Source: a bacterium
GTDB taxonomy: Bacteria > Chloroflexota > Limnocylindria > Limnocylindrales > Limnocylindraceae
Length of the DNA stretch: 41,728 bases
NCBI GenBank assembly: GCA_009919365.1
Contig: RGBZ01000001.1
Coordinates: 1 to 41,728, forward strand
Direction: 5' to 3'
Shown: positions 18,890 through 27,894 of the stretch, in pieces
Layout of the letters: every line of letters starts with the position of its first letter
Numbering within the stretch: position 1 is the first letter of the stretch
Notes under the pieces: generated by a model
Seen by the model: the letters and a program-made list of their open reading frames with translations, nothing else
Told to the model about the DNA's origin: nothing
Database searches by the model: none
Made by a program: the position numbers and the translations under genes

Positions 18890-18929
18890 CGACCCCGGCC
18901 GAGCCGCTCAGGCGGTCAGGTCGGGGTCG
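18890..18929. terminator. Nested inverted repeat at convergent gene ends
   Basis: CGACCCCG (18890-18897) and CGGGGTCG (18922-18929) are perfect 8-bp arms. Inside them CCGC/GCGG (18904-18907 with 18912-18915) forms an inner stem. It lies just after the exported-protein gene and overlaps the last codons of the convergent Lrp gene, so it could stop transcription from both sides. No T-run of note. Confidence 0.5.
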
Positions 18930-19392
18930 TTCCCCATTCGTAGTTCTGCTTCAAGATGCGCAAGTAGACGAACGTCTCCGTTTCGAGAACGCCAGGGATC
19001 GATCGCAGCCGTTCCGTAAGGAACGTGAGCAGTGCGTCGTTGTCTTCACAGACCACCTCAATCAGTAGGTCGTACGCGCCAGCGACCACCACGCAGTAGC
19101 TCACCTCGGGGAGTGCCTCGAGCTCTTTGGCGGTAGTGAGGAGGGCGGCTGGGGTGCAGCGCACGCCGATCATGGCCATCAGCGGGTAGCCCACCTTGAG
19201 TGGATCAGCGACAGCGATCACCTTCAGCGCACCGCGGTCCACGAGCCCCTTGTAGCGGGCGCGGATCGTTGACTCAGGGACGCCGAATGCGGCGGCTATT
19301 TCGGTGAAGGGCTTGCGGCCATCGGCCTGCAGTACCTCCATCAAGCGACGATCAAGGTCGTCAAGCGCTCCGTGGCTGTTCCCTCGTGCCAT
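18916..19392 (-). CDS. Lrp/AsnC family transcriptional regulator
   Basis: 158 residues. The N-terminal winged helix-turn-helix (about residues 9-60) has LDDLDRRLMEVLQADGRKPFTEIA and the recognition-helix region GVPESTIRARYKGL. The C-terminal RAM/AsnC ligand-binding domain (about residues 70-150) has the family beta-alpha pattern with EVSYCVVVAGAYDLLIEV and the ending RIPGVLETETFVYLRILK. Members sense amino acids and act as octamers. The target is unknown; the gene is divergent from resB, separated by about 80 bases. A GGGGGTGAG ribosome-binding site precedes the ATG. Confidence 0.94.
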   Translation of the reverse strand: MARGNSHGALDDLDRRLMEVLQADGRKPFTEIAAAFGVPESTIRARYKGLVDRGALKVIAVADPLKVGYPLMAMIGVRCTPAALLTTAKELEALPEVSYCVVVAGAYDLLIEVVCEDNDALLTFLTERLRSIPGVLETETFVYLRILKQNYEWGTTPT

Positions 19393-19460
19393 CTCACCCC
19401 CTGCGCCGCGTTGATGCCGCTGCCATCGCTGCAGGGCAGATGGCCCAGCGGTGCGAAGGC

Positions 19461-19472
19461 TACCATCAGCGG
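19461..19472 (+). promoter_or_regulatory. Leaderless promoter of resB
   Basis: TACCAT at 19461-19466, six bases (CAGCGG), then GTG at 19473. It is the same hexamer as upstream of mreB and decides the resB start. Confidence 0.55.
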
Positions 19473-20912
19473 GTGATTAGTGGCCCACTCCTTATCGCGC
19501 GAGCCCTCCTGGCAAACGTACGATTTGCCGTGCTCCAGATCGGCGTCATCGCCCTCGCCTCCACCGTTGGCATCGCGCTCCGCCAGCTTCCGGACTACGC
19601 CCTCCAGAACGCTGGTGACTACGCCAACGAGATGGCCAAGTTGCGCGCCGAGTACGAGCCCACCCTCGGACCGCTCGTGGGGATCTTTGAACGCCTGGGT
19701 CTCTTTCGGGTCTTCACCTCGCCGTGGTTCACGGCGCTGCTGGTGCTCTTGACCGTCTCGATCATCGTCTGCACCTGGGACCGCCTGCCGAAGATCGCGG
19801 CAGCAACGGCTCAATCGCGCCCTGAGCAGCCCGATAGCTTCTTTAGCGAGTCTCTGCCAGGGCGTGGAGTGATCGACCTCGCTGCGGTGCTTCCAACGAC
19901 GTCAGAGCTTGGCGTTCGCGCCAACGCTGCCGCCGCTGTGGCGAAGCGCGACGGCTGGGAGGTCAGCGTTGCCGCTGATCCCGATCGCGACGGTGGTCTC
20001 CTCCTTCACGGAGACCGCTTTCGCCGATCGGGGCGATTCACCTTGGTGATGCACACCGGGCTCGTGGTGATGCTCCTCGGCGCGGCTGCCTCGGGAGCCT
20101 TCGGGTACACCCAAGGAATCCTGCTCACCGACGGTGAGGCGCTCCCCGTGGGGAAGATCGGCACTGCAGATGGTCTCGTGATCGTGAACCACGCATTCAG
20201 TGCGCCACGCAACAGTACTGGTGCATTTGCCGATTTCTCGACCGACCTTGGCGTCTATGTCGGCGGCGAGGAGGTCGCACGTCAGATGGTGCGCGTGAAT
20301 GAGCCACTCGCCTACAACGGTTGGAGCTTCCACCAGAACTTTTTCGGCCCCGCCGCGCGGCTCGAGATTCGTGACGATACGGGAGCCTTGCTCTGGTCTG
20401 GCGATGCTCCGTTTTCGGCACAGGTCGATGGCGCGCCATATGCAACCCTGCCGATCCCAGGGAGCAGCGCAGGGATCGAGATGCAGTTGCGTCGTGACAC
20501 GAACGGCGCCGCTGCAATCTTCATGGTGGCCAGTGCCCCTGTTGTGAACGGCACCCCAGCGGAAGACGGTACCGTTCCACTAACGACGATCTTTGCGTCG
20601 GTACTCGCGGAGGGTGACGTTGCAACGGCACCTGGCGCCGGATTCAGCGTCTATCTCCGTGAGGTGACCTCGTATACGGGGATCATTGCACGACGCGATC
20701 CGGCGGCGACGCTTATCTGGATCGCTGCCGCACTAATCATGGGCGGCTTGATGCTGACGCTTCGCCGCCCACGCGCGCGACTCTGGTTGCAGCTACGCCC
20801 TGGCCTTGCCACGGTGCCTATCGTGCTCCTCACGGAACGTGGCGCCGATTCAGCCCAATATGGGCCCACCATTCGGCGCATCACACGTCGGCTGTCAGGA
20901 GAGGGGGCGTAA
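19473..20912 (+). CDS. resB: ResB/Ccs1-like cytochrome c biogenesis protein
   Basis: 479 residues. Two N-terminal membrane segments bracket LRQLPDYALQNAGDYANE, and a hydrophobic helix ends in IIVCTWDRLPKI. A third membrane segment (FTLVMHTGLVVMLLGAAASG) carries the His seen in this family. A large extracytosolic domain follows with FADFSTDLGVY and EPLAYNGWSFHQNFFGP, and a last membrane helix (about residues 425-445). ResB works with CcsA/ResC in system II heme delivery to apocytochrome c; no ccsA/resC is in view. Start set to GTG 19473 from the -10 spacing; codons upstream would add about 29 unlikely residues. TAATG overlap with the next gene. Confidence 0.85.
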   Translation: MISGPLLIARALLANVRFAVLQIGVIALASTVGIALRQLPDYALQNAGDYANEMAKLRAEYEPTLGPLVGIFERLGLFRVFTSPWFTALLVLLTVSIIVCTWDRLPKIAAATAQSRPEQPDSFFSESLPGRGVIDLAAVLPTTSELGVRANAAAAVAKRDGWEVSVAADPDRDGGLLLHGDRFRRSGRFTLVMHTGLVVMLLGAAASGAFGYTQGILLTDGEALPVGKIGTADGLVIVNHAFSAPRNSTGAFADFSTDLGVYVGGEEVARQMVRVNEPLAYNGWSFHQNFFGPAARLEIRDDTGALLWSGDAPFSAQVDGAPYATLPIPGSSAGIEMQLRRDTNGAAAIFMVASAPVVNGTPAEDGTVPLTTIFASVLAEGDVATAPGAGFSVYLREVTSYTGIIARRDPAATLIWIAAALIMGGLMLTLRRPRARLWLQLRPGLATVPIVLLTERGADSAQYGPTIRRITRRLSGEGA

Positions 20913-22504
20913 TGGCGTCGTTACGAGAGCTCGTGCAAACGCTGCTCCCGAACGCTGTTCCGCTGGCAAAGGTTCGTGATGAGTCCATGGCGCGAACCGT
21001 TACCTGGGTGCGCGTCATGCGCATGCGACTACCAGCGTTTGATGGCATGGAGTCGGGTGATTTGGCCCTGATTCCACTGACGCTCCTCACCGCAGCCGCC
21101 CCCGATGCACAGGCCCGCGCCGACCTTGCGGAGTACCTCGCAGAGCACGGCAGCAGTGGCATCCTGCTCCTCGGTGATGAGCAGCCAGGTGCGGTCGAGG
21201 CGAAGGCGCGAGCGGAGCTGGCCCGAGCCGCAGAGCAGAATGGACTCCCGTGCCTCGCGGTATACGGCATGGAGTCGGCGCAGCTCGAGCGCAGCCTGAT
21301 CGGTGCAGTGGTAAACCGTCGTGCCGAACTCGAGCGGCAGGCGGTGGGGCTGGAGCGCCAAATCGCAGCACTCGCACTCGATGGGCAGGGTCTAGAGGCG
21401 CTCATCGGCGCACTGGCCGCCTTCATCGGTCGCGCCGTGGCGCTTGAGGCACGTGGTGGCGTCTCACTTGCCGTGGTTGCGCCAGCAGGTCTACCGTCAA
21501 GCGCGGCAGCGGCGAAGGCGGTCTCGCACTACCTCTCCAAGAGCCGACCAGCGGGCCAACGAATTCCGCTCCCCGCCGTCCCAGGGGCACCAGAGGGAGA
21601 GCGAGAACTTGAAGAGGGCCTCGAAGAGTCACCGCTCGGCGATGAGGGTGCGGAGCGGCCAGGCTCGGTCATCTTGCTCGGCGACGAGCCGGTCAGCGAA
21701 CGCGATCGCATCGCCTGCGAGCGGGTCGCCCCTCTCCTCGCGCTTGAGATCGTGCGCGTTGCCGCCGAACTCCCCGCGAATGCTGGTCGCGGCGAGGCGC
21801 GCACCCTCCCCGCAGAGGGCCCTCCGTGGGTCGCTATCGCAGCACGCCAGCCGCGACCGCATGAAGCCGATGTGCCAGCCTTGCGTCGCGAACTGCGCCT
21901 CCTCGCAAGCCCGCGTCGCTTCATGCTGCGCGGGAGTAACGAGAGCCTCGAGGTTCGCATCATTGCCGTTGCCGATGTCAGCGATCCTGGCGCCGCAGAA
22001 TCTGCACGCAAGGTCGCTAAGCGACTGATGCGACCCGTCGCCGTGTCGCGACCATTCACCGATCCATCAGCACGCCCAGCGGCTGAAGCGGAGGCACGTG
22101 CCGCACTTGAGTCGCTCGAGCGCCGCATTGGCGGTCGAGTCGGTAGCGGCGGTGAGCAAGTGGTGCGCGCCGAGCTCCTTCCGGCGCATCAGTTGCTCGG
22201 CTCGGTGATGACCATCCCGGAAGGCCGACGACTCGCACGTGCGGTGCTTGGGCCACTGCTGGTGGGCACCGCAGCAGCTCGACGACAGCGCATTGAAACG
22301 GTGCGCGCCATCCTCGACGCCCCAGGTTCATCGGAGGCGAGCAGCTCACTGGGTGTGCATCGCAACACCACCGCCTATCGCCTCAAGCGTATTGAGGAGG
22401 TAACGGGTTGGGATCTTCGCGAGCCCGATCTACGACTGGCACTCTCGCTTGCGCTGCGGATCCTTGACGCCGAGGGCGGCTTTGACGGGAGCGTTAACGA
22501 GTAG
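20912..22504 (+). CDS. PucR-type transcriptional regulator with C-terminal helix-turn-helix
   Basis: 530 residues. The N-terminal part resembles the PucR ligand-binding region: LRELVQTLLPNAVPLAKVRDE, then an alternating beta/alpha domain with SGDLALIPLTLL. A middle GGDEF-like/CdaR-type region is too divergent to call. The last 55 residues are a PucR C-terminal HTH with SSLGVHRNTTAYRLKRIEEVTGWDL. Its ATG overlaps the resB stop by one base (TAATG), so it should be translated with resB. Known PucR/CdaR regulators respond to small metabolites. The coupling to a cytochrome c biogenesis gene is unusual, and the target is unknown. Confidence 0.85.
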   Translation: MASLRELVQTLLPNAVPLAKVRDESMARTVTWVRVMRMRLPAFDGMESGDLALIPLTLLTAAAPDAQARADLAEYLAEHGSSGILLLGDEQPGAVEAKARAELARAAEQNGLPCLAVYGMESAQLERSLIGAVVNRRAELERQAVGLERQIAALALDGQGLEALIGALAAFIGRAVALEARGGVSLAVVAPAGLPSSAAAAKAVSHYLSKSRPAGQRIPLPAVPGAPEGERELEEGLEESPLGDEGAERPGSVILLGDEPVSERDRIACERVAPLLALEIVRVAAELPANAGRGEARTLPAEGPPWVAIAARQPRPHEADVPALRRELRLLASPRRFMLRGSNESLEVRIIAVADVSDPGAAESARKVAKRLMRPVAVSRPFTDPSARPAAEAEARAALESLERRIGGRVGSGGEQVVRAELLPAHQLLGSVMTIPEGRRLARAVLGPLLVGTAAARRQRIETVRAILDAPGSSEASSSLGVHRNTTAYRLKRIEEVTGWDLREPDLRLALSLALRILDAEGGFDGSVNE

Positions 22505-22549
22505 GTCCAAACCTTTCAGGGCTCACAGGATCAGAACTGGCGCAGGCGG

Positions 22550-22561
22550 TAGAATCAGGAA
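22550..22561 (+). promoter_or_regulatory. Leaderless promoter of the SpoIID-like/LysM gene
   Basis: TAGAAT at 22550-22555, six bases (CAGGAA), then ATG at 22562. The AGGA within the spacer is too close to the ATG to work as a normal ribosome-binding site. Confidence 0.55.
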
Positions 22562-25393
22562 ATGGAACATAGAGCGGCATCTCGTATGACGCTCCGCCGC
22601 GCCATCGCGCTCGCAGGGGTCGCCCTCCTCTGCCTCTCTAGCGTGGTGGGGGTGGCGGGTGCTAACCCGACTCCGGTGTTGGCCAGAGTCCTGGTGCAGA
22701 GGCCCTGCACCGATTGGAAGAGCGAGATTTCACCCCCTGAGACCATCCGGGTTCTTCGCACGAACTCAGGAGTTGTTGAAGAGATCCCATTCAAGCTCTA
22801 CGTCTACCGGACGCACGTGGCTGAGTTTTACACCGAGTACAAGAAGAGCCCGTATAGCGATGCACTTCTTGGCATCGCAGCCATCGCGATTAAGCAGAAT
22901 GCATGGTCATGGACGATGGCACGCCCAGGAAGGGAGCGAAACTGGTTTGACGTCTCCAAATCCACCGCGGCGGAGCAGGCATGGGTACGCGGGGACCTTG
23001 CCGACGACGGCAAACTCAACGGTACATTTGGTCGTACCTCTGCGGCGAGTAACTCCGTACGAGCCATGGAGAACTTCAAGATTCGCGTTGCCATGCGCAT
23101 CCGCTTCGGCCCAGACCTCTTGGACGACTCTATCGGGGGCTTAAAGATCGACTTTGACACGGGCCATTACACCGCTCCGCTTGCGGTCTACACCGAAACT
23201 GGTGACCTTGTGCCAGCCACTCTGCTACCTGAAGACACCCCACGCTCCTGCTTTGACATCACAGATGAACCATCAATCAATCAGATCTATCGCACGGGTG
23301 GTATTTATGAACCAGGGTGGAGCTCTGGGAGCCGGAGCACTGCGAGGTATAACGCCGCGGTGGATGCCACATGGGGGATCACGGTTCAGCGCCTCAAGGA
23401 GGACGGAAAGTGGTACTTCGCCAACCCAGGCTTCTACGGCAGCTGGGATGGCGGAGGCGGCCCATTCACTGGCTGCCTTGGGCCTCCAAGGGCTGGTCAA
23501 GGTGGCATTCCCCTGCGACATGCCACGCAGAAGGGACATTGGCGGGGGGTCTCAATTTTCGTCATGAATGCAGATTCCTGTGCGAAAGATCACGATCTCT
23601 CAGTCGAAGAGCTGATCCGCTACGTCTGGTACAGCGTTGACGCCAAAGCCACGGGTGAAACCTCGTATAGCGTCCCAGGCTCACGTGCCTACAAGTACAG
23701 CATCAACTGGGTGGAACCGAATCGGATCATCTCTCCTGGGATTGATGTCACGGGCGACGGGAAGGGCGACTTCACCGCCATCGGCGCTGACGGGTCGATT
23801 AAATTTATCTCCGCAGACAAGTACGTGGGAAAGAACGGTCGCTTGCGCAATCGCGTTCCGGGTACTGTCCCTGTGCTCGATGGAGCGACACTGATTGACC
23901 GCAAGATTGCGCGAACGGAGCGTGATGGAGGCCTTTCGGTACTCAGCCTTTGGCGTGCGGCCAGTGGCGCAACCACGCTCACGAAGAGCCCAATCTCAAG
24001 CGGCGTTCTGGGCACCCCAGTGAGCATTCTTGATGCCTACACCGGCTTCGACGCAACAGCTAGCCTCTCTCTTGATGTTGCTGACACATCAGCCGACATC
24101 ATTCAAGAGTTCTTCATTACCGAACGAACACCAAACCCAACCGACGCAACCAGCGCGCGACTTCGTCTCTTTGACGTAAAACTTGGGGCGGCGCCACGGC
24201 AGCTTATTGAAACCACAGCAGGTACAGACGCGGTAACGGTCCTTCGCGATGTCACTGGTGATGGAGTGCCAGATGCAACCGTACTCTGGCGCGCAACTGA
24301 TGGTGCACTGATGGCTTCGCAGGCGGCTGGAACGGTAAGCTTCACGCCGAACACGCAATGGTCTCTCGGCACATTGAGCGCCCCTGGAGCGCTGCTCTGG
24401 CCAATCGCCAGCGGGTGGAGTGTGACCGCGGCAGATGCGTTGGGCGACACTGGGTCGGAGCTCTATCTGAGCTATCGCGACCTCAAGGGGATTGGCCATA
24501 TCGTACGTCTCGCTATGAGTGAAGTCGCTGATGTCGCTGCGCTTCCAGCGGTGAACCCCGATCTTGTATTCACGCCTGAAACCGCACCTGCACAGACCAC
24601 GACCGTCCGCAAAGGTGAGAGCACACTCGCCAAGGTTGCTGCGCGACTTGGCTACAAGAGTGGCACCGCCAACTACGCAACGTTCTTTGCGTTGAACGCT
24701 GGGCCAGTACGACTTGAAACCGTTCGTAAGGTTAGAGGCAAAGCTGAGACATATGCCCAGATCGCCAAGCGTGTTGGGCGAACCGAGGGCTGTCTTCGAT
24801 CCATGAATCCGAAGAGTTCCAAGATTGCCTATCCCGCGAAAGTGCTTGTTGTCGGAAAAACGGTGAACGTGCCCGTCGACACCACCTGTGTCTACACCGC
24901 AAAGAGCGTGATGTATCGCAATGCGCCAGTACGCATCCTTGCAGGTGAAGTTGATTGGCTTCGCGCTGCTGATACGTGGGAGACCATTGCCACGCGAGCC
25001 GCCGCCGCTGGCGTGGCAGTTGATGCCGCTGGCCTTGCGGCGCTAAACCCAACCATTGACCTCACAACGGCCACCGCCGGTAGCGAGGTTCGAATCCGCG
25101 CCCCGTGGGCCCCTGTGGTTCGCAGCAGCGTTCCGGCCACCACCTTCGTCGTTGGTGCCCGCACCTACGCCTGGGGAAGCCCGCTCGAGGTCTGGAGGGC
25201 CACCGCCTCAGGGAGCGTGCCGAAGCTGATGGCCCGCGACTGGACCGGCGACGGCATCCTTGACCTCTTCTTCACCAGCGTCTCCTCTAAGGGAACCGTC
25301 ACCCTGCAGCGCCTCGGCTACGCCGCCGGCCGCTTAGTGCAGCAGGAGAAGGTCACGCGCACCGCCGTAGGCAAGGGCTGGGTTCTCCAGTAG
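22562..25393 (+). CDS. Secreted SpoIID-like protein with FG-GAP and LysM-like repeats
   Basis: 943 residues. Signal peptide at about 1-34. Residues 74-141 read like a diverged SpoIID domain: IPFKLYVYRTHVAEFY, then DALLGIAAIAIKQNAWSW, then FDVSKSTAAEQAW. A later SpoIID-like tail is LSVEELIRYVWYS. SpoIID enzymes cleave peptidoglycan glycan strands, with a Glu in the VAEF region as the likely catalytic residue (E88). Three FG-GAP/VCBS-type calcium loops follow: DVTGDGKGD (about 394), DVTGDGVPD (about 563) and DWTGDGILD (about 892). Between the second and third lie two or three LysM-like segments (from about residue 680: VRKGESTLAKVAARLG, then YAQIAKRVGRTEGCL), which would bind peptidoglycan. Likely a wall-bound, possibly wall-modifying protein. 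Confidence 0.75.
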   Translation: MEHRAASRMTLRRAIALAGVALLCLSSVVGVAGANPTPVLARVLVQRPCTDWKSEISPPETIRVLRTNSGVVEEIPFKLYVYRTHVAEFYTEYKKSPYSDALLGIAAIAIKQNAWSWTMARPGRERNWFDVSKSTAAEQAWVRGDLADDGKLNGTFGRTSAASNSVRAMENFKIRVAMRIRFGPDLLDDSIGGLKIDFDTGHYTAPLAVYTETGDLVPATLLPEDTPRSCFDITDEPSINQIYRTGGIYEPGWSSGSRSTARYNAAVDATWGITVQRLKEDGKWYFANPGFYGSWDGGGGPFTGCLGPPRAGQGGIPLRHATQKGHWRGVSIFVMNADSCAKDHDLSVEELIRYVWYSVDAKATGETSYSVPGSRAYKYSINWVEPNRIISPGIDVTGDGKGDFTAIGADGSIKFISADKYVGKNGRLRNRVPGTVPVLDGATLIDRKIARTERDGGLSVLSLWRAASGATTLTKSPISSGVLGTPVSILDAYTGFDATASLSLDVADTSADIIQEFFITERTPNPTDATSARLRLFDVKLGAAPRQLIETTAGTDAVTVLRDVTGDGVPDATVLWRATDGALMASQAAGTVSFTPNTQWSLGTLSAPGALLWPIASGWSVTAADALGDTGSELYLSYRDLKGIGHIVRLAMSEVADVAALPAVNPDLVFTPETAPAQTTTVRKGESTLAKVAARLGYKSGTANYATFFALNAGPVRLETVRKVRGKAETYAQIAKRVGRTEGCLRSMNPKSSKIAYPAKVLVVGKTVNVPVDTTCVYTAKSVMYRNAPVRILAGEVDWLRAADTWETIATRAAAAGVAVDAAGLAALNPTIDLTTATAGSEVRIRAPWAPVVRSSVPATTFVVGARTYAWGSPLEVWRATASGSVPKLMARDWTGDGILDLFFTSVSSKGTVTLQRLGYAAGRLVQQEKVTRTAVGKGWVLQ

Positions 25394-25562
25394 GGAAGCA
25401 CCCTATTTCTTGTGCAAGATCACAATCTAGGCAGCCACAAAACGGCCCCTAGACCAACCTGAAACGCCGTATTCTCCGTGTGACGGCTTCTCCCCTGGGT
25501 TGCAGGGGGTGAAATCTGTGCCGTACGCACAAGATTCGGGCACTGCCCGGCGGAGGGGGATC
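25394..25562 (+). promoter_or_regulatory. glnA upstream region: candidate promoter and leader hairpins
   Basis: A 169-base gap with no gene. TATTCT at 25470-25475 is a possible -10 without a good -35. It lies between GCCGT and ACGGC arms (about 25466-25470 and 25483-25487). Further down CCCCTG/CAGGGG (25492-25497 with 25503-25508, 5-base loop) could form in the leader. A clear ribosome-binding site (GGAGGGGG) precedes the ATG, so this gene is not leaderless. I cannot match a known riboswitch. Confidence 0.3.
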
Positions 25563-26945
25563 ATGTCAAAGGGGTATGGAGCACGCACCGAGGCCGAAAC
25601 CAAGGCGGCGCTCGCCACCGTAGCCAAGGCCGAGAAGGCCGGTATTCGGACGGTTCAGCTGCAGTTCGTGGACCTGCATGGCATTACCAAGAGCGTGCAG
25701 ATCCCAATCCACATGATGCCGAACGCCGTGAAGCACGGCACCTGGTTTGATGGTTCCTCGGTAGAGGGTTTCACGCGCATCGCCGAGAGCGATCAGATGT
25801 TGCGACCCGACATGAGCACCTGGCGCGCTCTCCCCTGGGCTCCCGCCGAGAGCGGCGCCGGTACGGCGCGCGTGATCTGCGATGTGCTCCTTCCTGACGG
25901 CTCGCCATTTGCGGGCGACCCACGTGGCGCACTGCGCCGCCAGGTTGAACGCGCGGCAAAGCTCGGCTACAAGGTAAACATGGGACCAGAGCTGGAGTTC
26001 TTCCTCTTTGAGTACGGCGCCGACGGGCATCCAATCACCAAGCCACACGACAAGGCCGGCTACTTTGACTTCACCGGTGACCAGGGCATCGAAGTGCGCC
26101 AAGACATGGTCGACGCCCTCGAGGCACTCGGCATCAAGATTGAAACTGCGCACCATGAGGTGGCGCCCGGCCAGCATGAGATTGACTTCGAGTATTCGGA
26201 CTCACTCTCTACTGCCGACAACGCCACTACATTCAAGTACGCGCTGAAAGAGATTGCCAAGCAGCACGGGCTGTATGCAAGCTTCATGCCGAAGCCGATC
26301 TACGGTATCAATGGTTCAGGCATGCACACCCACATCAGTCTCGCTAGCCTGAAGACTGGAAAGAACGTCTTCTACGACGCAAAGGATAAGTACAGCCTTT
26401 CGCCGATCGCCAAGTCGTACATGGCCGGAATCTTGAAGCACGCGCGATCAATGATCGCGGTGTTGGCGCCAACGGTGAACTCGTACAAGCGACTCGTTCC
26501 TGGATACGAAGCACCAACATATTTGGTGTGGGGTCGACGCAATCGCTCGGCACTCATTCGCGTGCCGATGATCTCGGCGGGCCGCTCGGTTGAGGCAACG
26601 CGCATGGAGCTGCGCTGCCCAGACCCTTCGGCGAATCCGTACCTCGCCTTCGCGGTGATGATCGCCGCCGGCCTTGATGGCATCGAGAAGAAGATGGTGT
26701 TGCCAGACCCGGTGGAAGAGTCGCTCTACGAGATGGACTCCGTGCGCGTTGCCCAGAAGGGGATCCAGGAGCTGCCAGGGAGCCTGATCGAGGCGATCGA
26801 CGAGCTCAAGGCAAACCCAGTGATCTGCGGCGCACTCGGCGAGCACATCCTCTCGCACTTCTTGGACGCCAAGCAGGCCGAGTGGGACGAGTACCGCACG
26901 CACGTTTCGAACTGGGAGGTTGAGCGCTACCTCGAACTCTACTAA
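25563..26945 (+). CDS. glnA: Glutamine synthetase, type I
   Basis: 460-residue ammonia-assimilating enzyme (glutamate + NH3 + ATP to glutamine). Visible motifs are FVDLHGITKSVQIP, FDGSSVEGF, the metal-binding GPELEFFLFE, the latch ATP region GSGMHTHISL, the glutamate-binding VPGYEAPTYLVWGRRNRSALIRVP, and RMELRCPDPSANPYLAFA. The segment before the C-terminus (LPDPVEESLYEMD) resembles the alpha-type enzymes of Bacillus and Thermotoga and lacks the adenylylation Tyr loop of the beta type, so control by GlnE is unlikely. ATG chosen because of the ribosome-binding site and family N-terminus. Confidence 0.97.
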   Translation: MSKGYGARTEAETKAALATVAKAEKAGIRTVQLQFVDLHGITKSVQIPIHMMPNAVKHGTWFDGSSVEGFTRIAESDQMLRPDMSTWRALPWAPAESGAGTARVICDVLLPDGSPFAGDPRGALRRQVERAAKLGYKVNMGPELEFFLFEYGADGHPITKPHDKAGYFDFTGDQGIEVRQDMVDALEALGIKIETAHHEVAPGQHEIDFEYSDSLSTADNATTFKYALKEIAKQHGLYASFMPKPIYGINGSGMHTHISLASLKTGKNVFYDAKDKYSLSPIAKSYMAGILKHARSMIAVLAPTVNSYKRLVPGYEAPTYLVWGRRNRSALIRVPMISAGRSVEATRMELRCPDPSANPYLAFAVMIAAGLDGIEKKMVLPDPVEESLYEMDSVRVAQKGIQELPGSLIEAIDELKANPVICGALGEHILSHFLDAKQAEWDEYRTHVSNWEVERYLELY

Positions 26946-26951
26946 GGCAGT

Positions 26952-26967
26952 TCGGGGCAAATCCCGA
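26952..26967. terminator. Short inverted repeat between convergent glnA and deacetylase genes
   Basis: TCGGG (26952-26956) and CCCGA (26963-26967) form a 5-bp stem with a 6-base loop in the 36-base gap between the two convergent stops. Weak, no T-run; position is the main support. Confidence 0.3.
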
Positions 26968-26981
26968 CGACAAAGTGTTCG

Positions 26982-27839
26982 CTACTTGGCGGCGTGTATG
27001 GCGGCATCAAGCCGCGTAAAGTGCACGCCGCCGAGTGCTTTCCCGGCGGCGATAATCGCCTCGAGCACCTCGGCCCGACTGCCACGCCCAATGCACTCCG
27101 GGTGGAAGGTATAGGTCAACACACCACTGCGAAGGCTTGGGTCGGCGAGTGCGCGTGCATGCGCCAGGCGGAGCTCGGCAAGGGCGACTTCGGCGAAGGC
27201 GCTCGGAAGTGAGGCAGGTCCACCGCCGCGACCCGGTTCGAACCAGGGCCAGTCGTCAAGCCAGTGGCTGATCGGTGCCTCGAGTAAGGTGCCGTCGGTG
27301 CCCAGGGTTGAGCGCTCAATGGCGTGCTTGTCGCCATGGCGCGCGGGAGTGATGCGCGTCTCCTCCCAGGCGAGCGATGAGTCGTAGGTGAACCCCGCCT
27401 CTTCAACGAACTTCAGCGTCTGCTCGGAGAGTGACCAGTACGGGGCGCGGAAGCCAACGATCGGCGAGGTGTAACCAGCGCTCTGGGCGGCGACCGTGAG
27501 GGCAGCCTTCTGACGAACGATCAAATCGCGCTCTTCGTTGGCGGGGAGGGCGGCGTGGTCTTCGTGGGCCCAGCCATGACAGCCAACCTCATGGCCGCCG
27601 GCCACGATGGCGGCGAGGCTCTCGGACCAGGTGTGCGCGGTATGCACTGGAACAAAGAAGGTGGCGGGCACCGATTCGCGCGCAAGGATGGCAAGGATGC
27701 GCGGCAGGCCAACGCGCGGACCGAACTCGCCGATCGAACGATCGAAGGGGAGGTGGCCCTTCTCTACATCGGAGCTAATCGCATCGTGATCAAAGGTCAG
27801 TGCGACCTGCAGGATCACCTCGTTCGCAGCCTGGTTCAT
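26982..27839 (-). CDS. Polysaccharide deacetylase (NodB homology domain) family protein
   Basis: 285 residues, cytosolic by appearance (no signal peptide). NodB motif 1 is TFDHD (D17/D19), motif 2 is the zinc-binding HGWAH (H88 and H92), motif 3 is VGFRAPYWS and the late His motif is TYTFHPE. The WxHEDH version and the lack of export signals resemble the PuuE/allantoinase-like and cytosolic carbohydrate-deacetylase branch rather than secreted peptidoglycan deacetylases, so the substrate is open. The ATG at 27839 was chosen because a -10 element lies exactly six bases upstream; longer in-frame extensions would run through the tRNA region. Confidence 0.88.
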   Translation of the reverse strand: MNQAANEVILQVALTFDHDAISSDVEKGHLPFDRSIGEFGPRVGLPRILAILARESVPATFFVPVHTAHTWSESLAAIVAGGHEVGCHGWAHEDHAALPANEERDLIVRQKAALTVAAQSAGYTSPIVGFRAPYWSLSEQTLKFVEEAGFTYDSSLAWEETRITPARHGDKHAIERSTLGTDGTLLEAPISHWLDDWPWFEPGRGGGPASLPSAFAEVALAELRLAHARALADPSLRSGVLTYTFHPECIGRGSRAEVLEAIIAAGKALGGVHFTRLDAAIHAAK

Positions 27840-27851
27840 GGGCGAAGGGTA
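27840..27851 (-). promoter_or_regulatory. Leaderless promoter of the deacetylase gene
   Basis: Minus-strand TACCCT (plus 27846-27851), six bases (TCGCCC), then ATG at 27839. No ribosome-binding site. Confidence 0.55.
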
Positions 27852-27894
27852 GCGCCAATCGGCTATCCTTCCCCTCCCGCGGTGCGGGATCGGT

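Noticed and set aside
20912..22504. Calling a GGDEF or full CdaR diguanylate-type domain in the PucR-like regulator
   Set aside because: The middle region shows no intact catalytic motif, so only the N-terminal PucR-like part and C-terminal HTH are supported.
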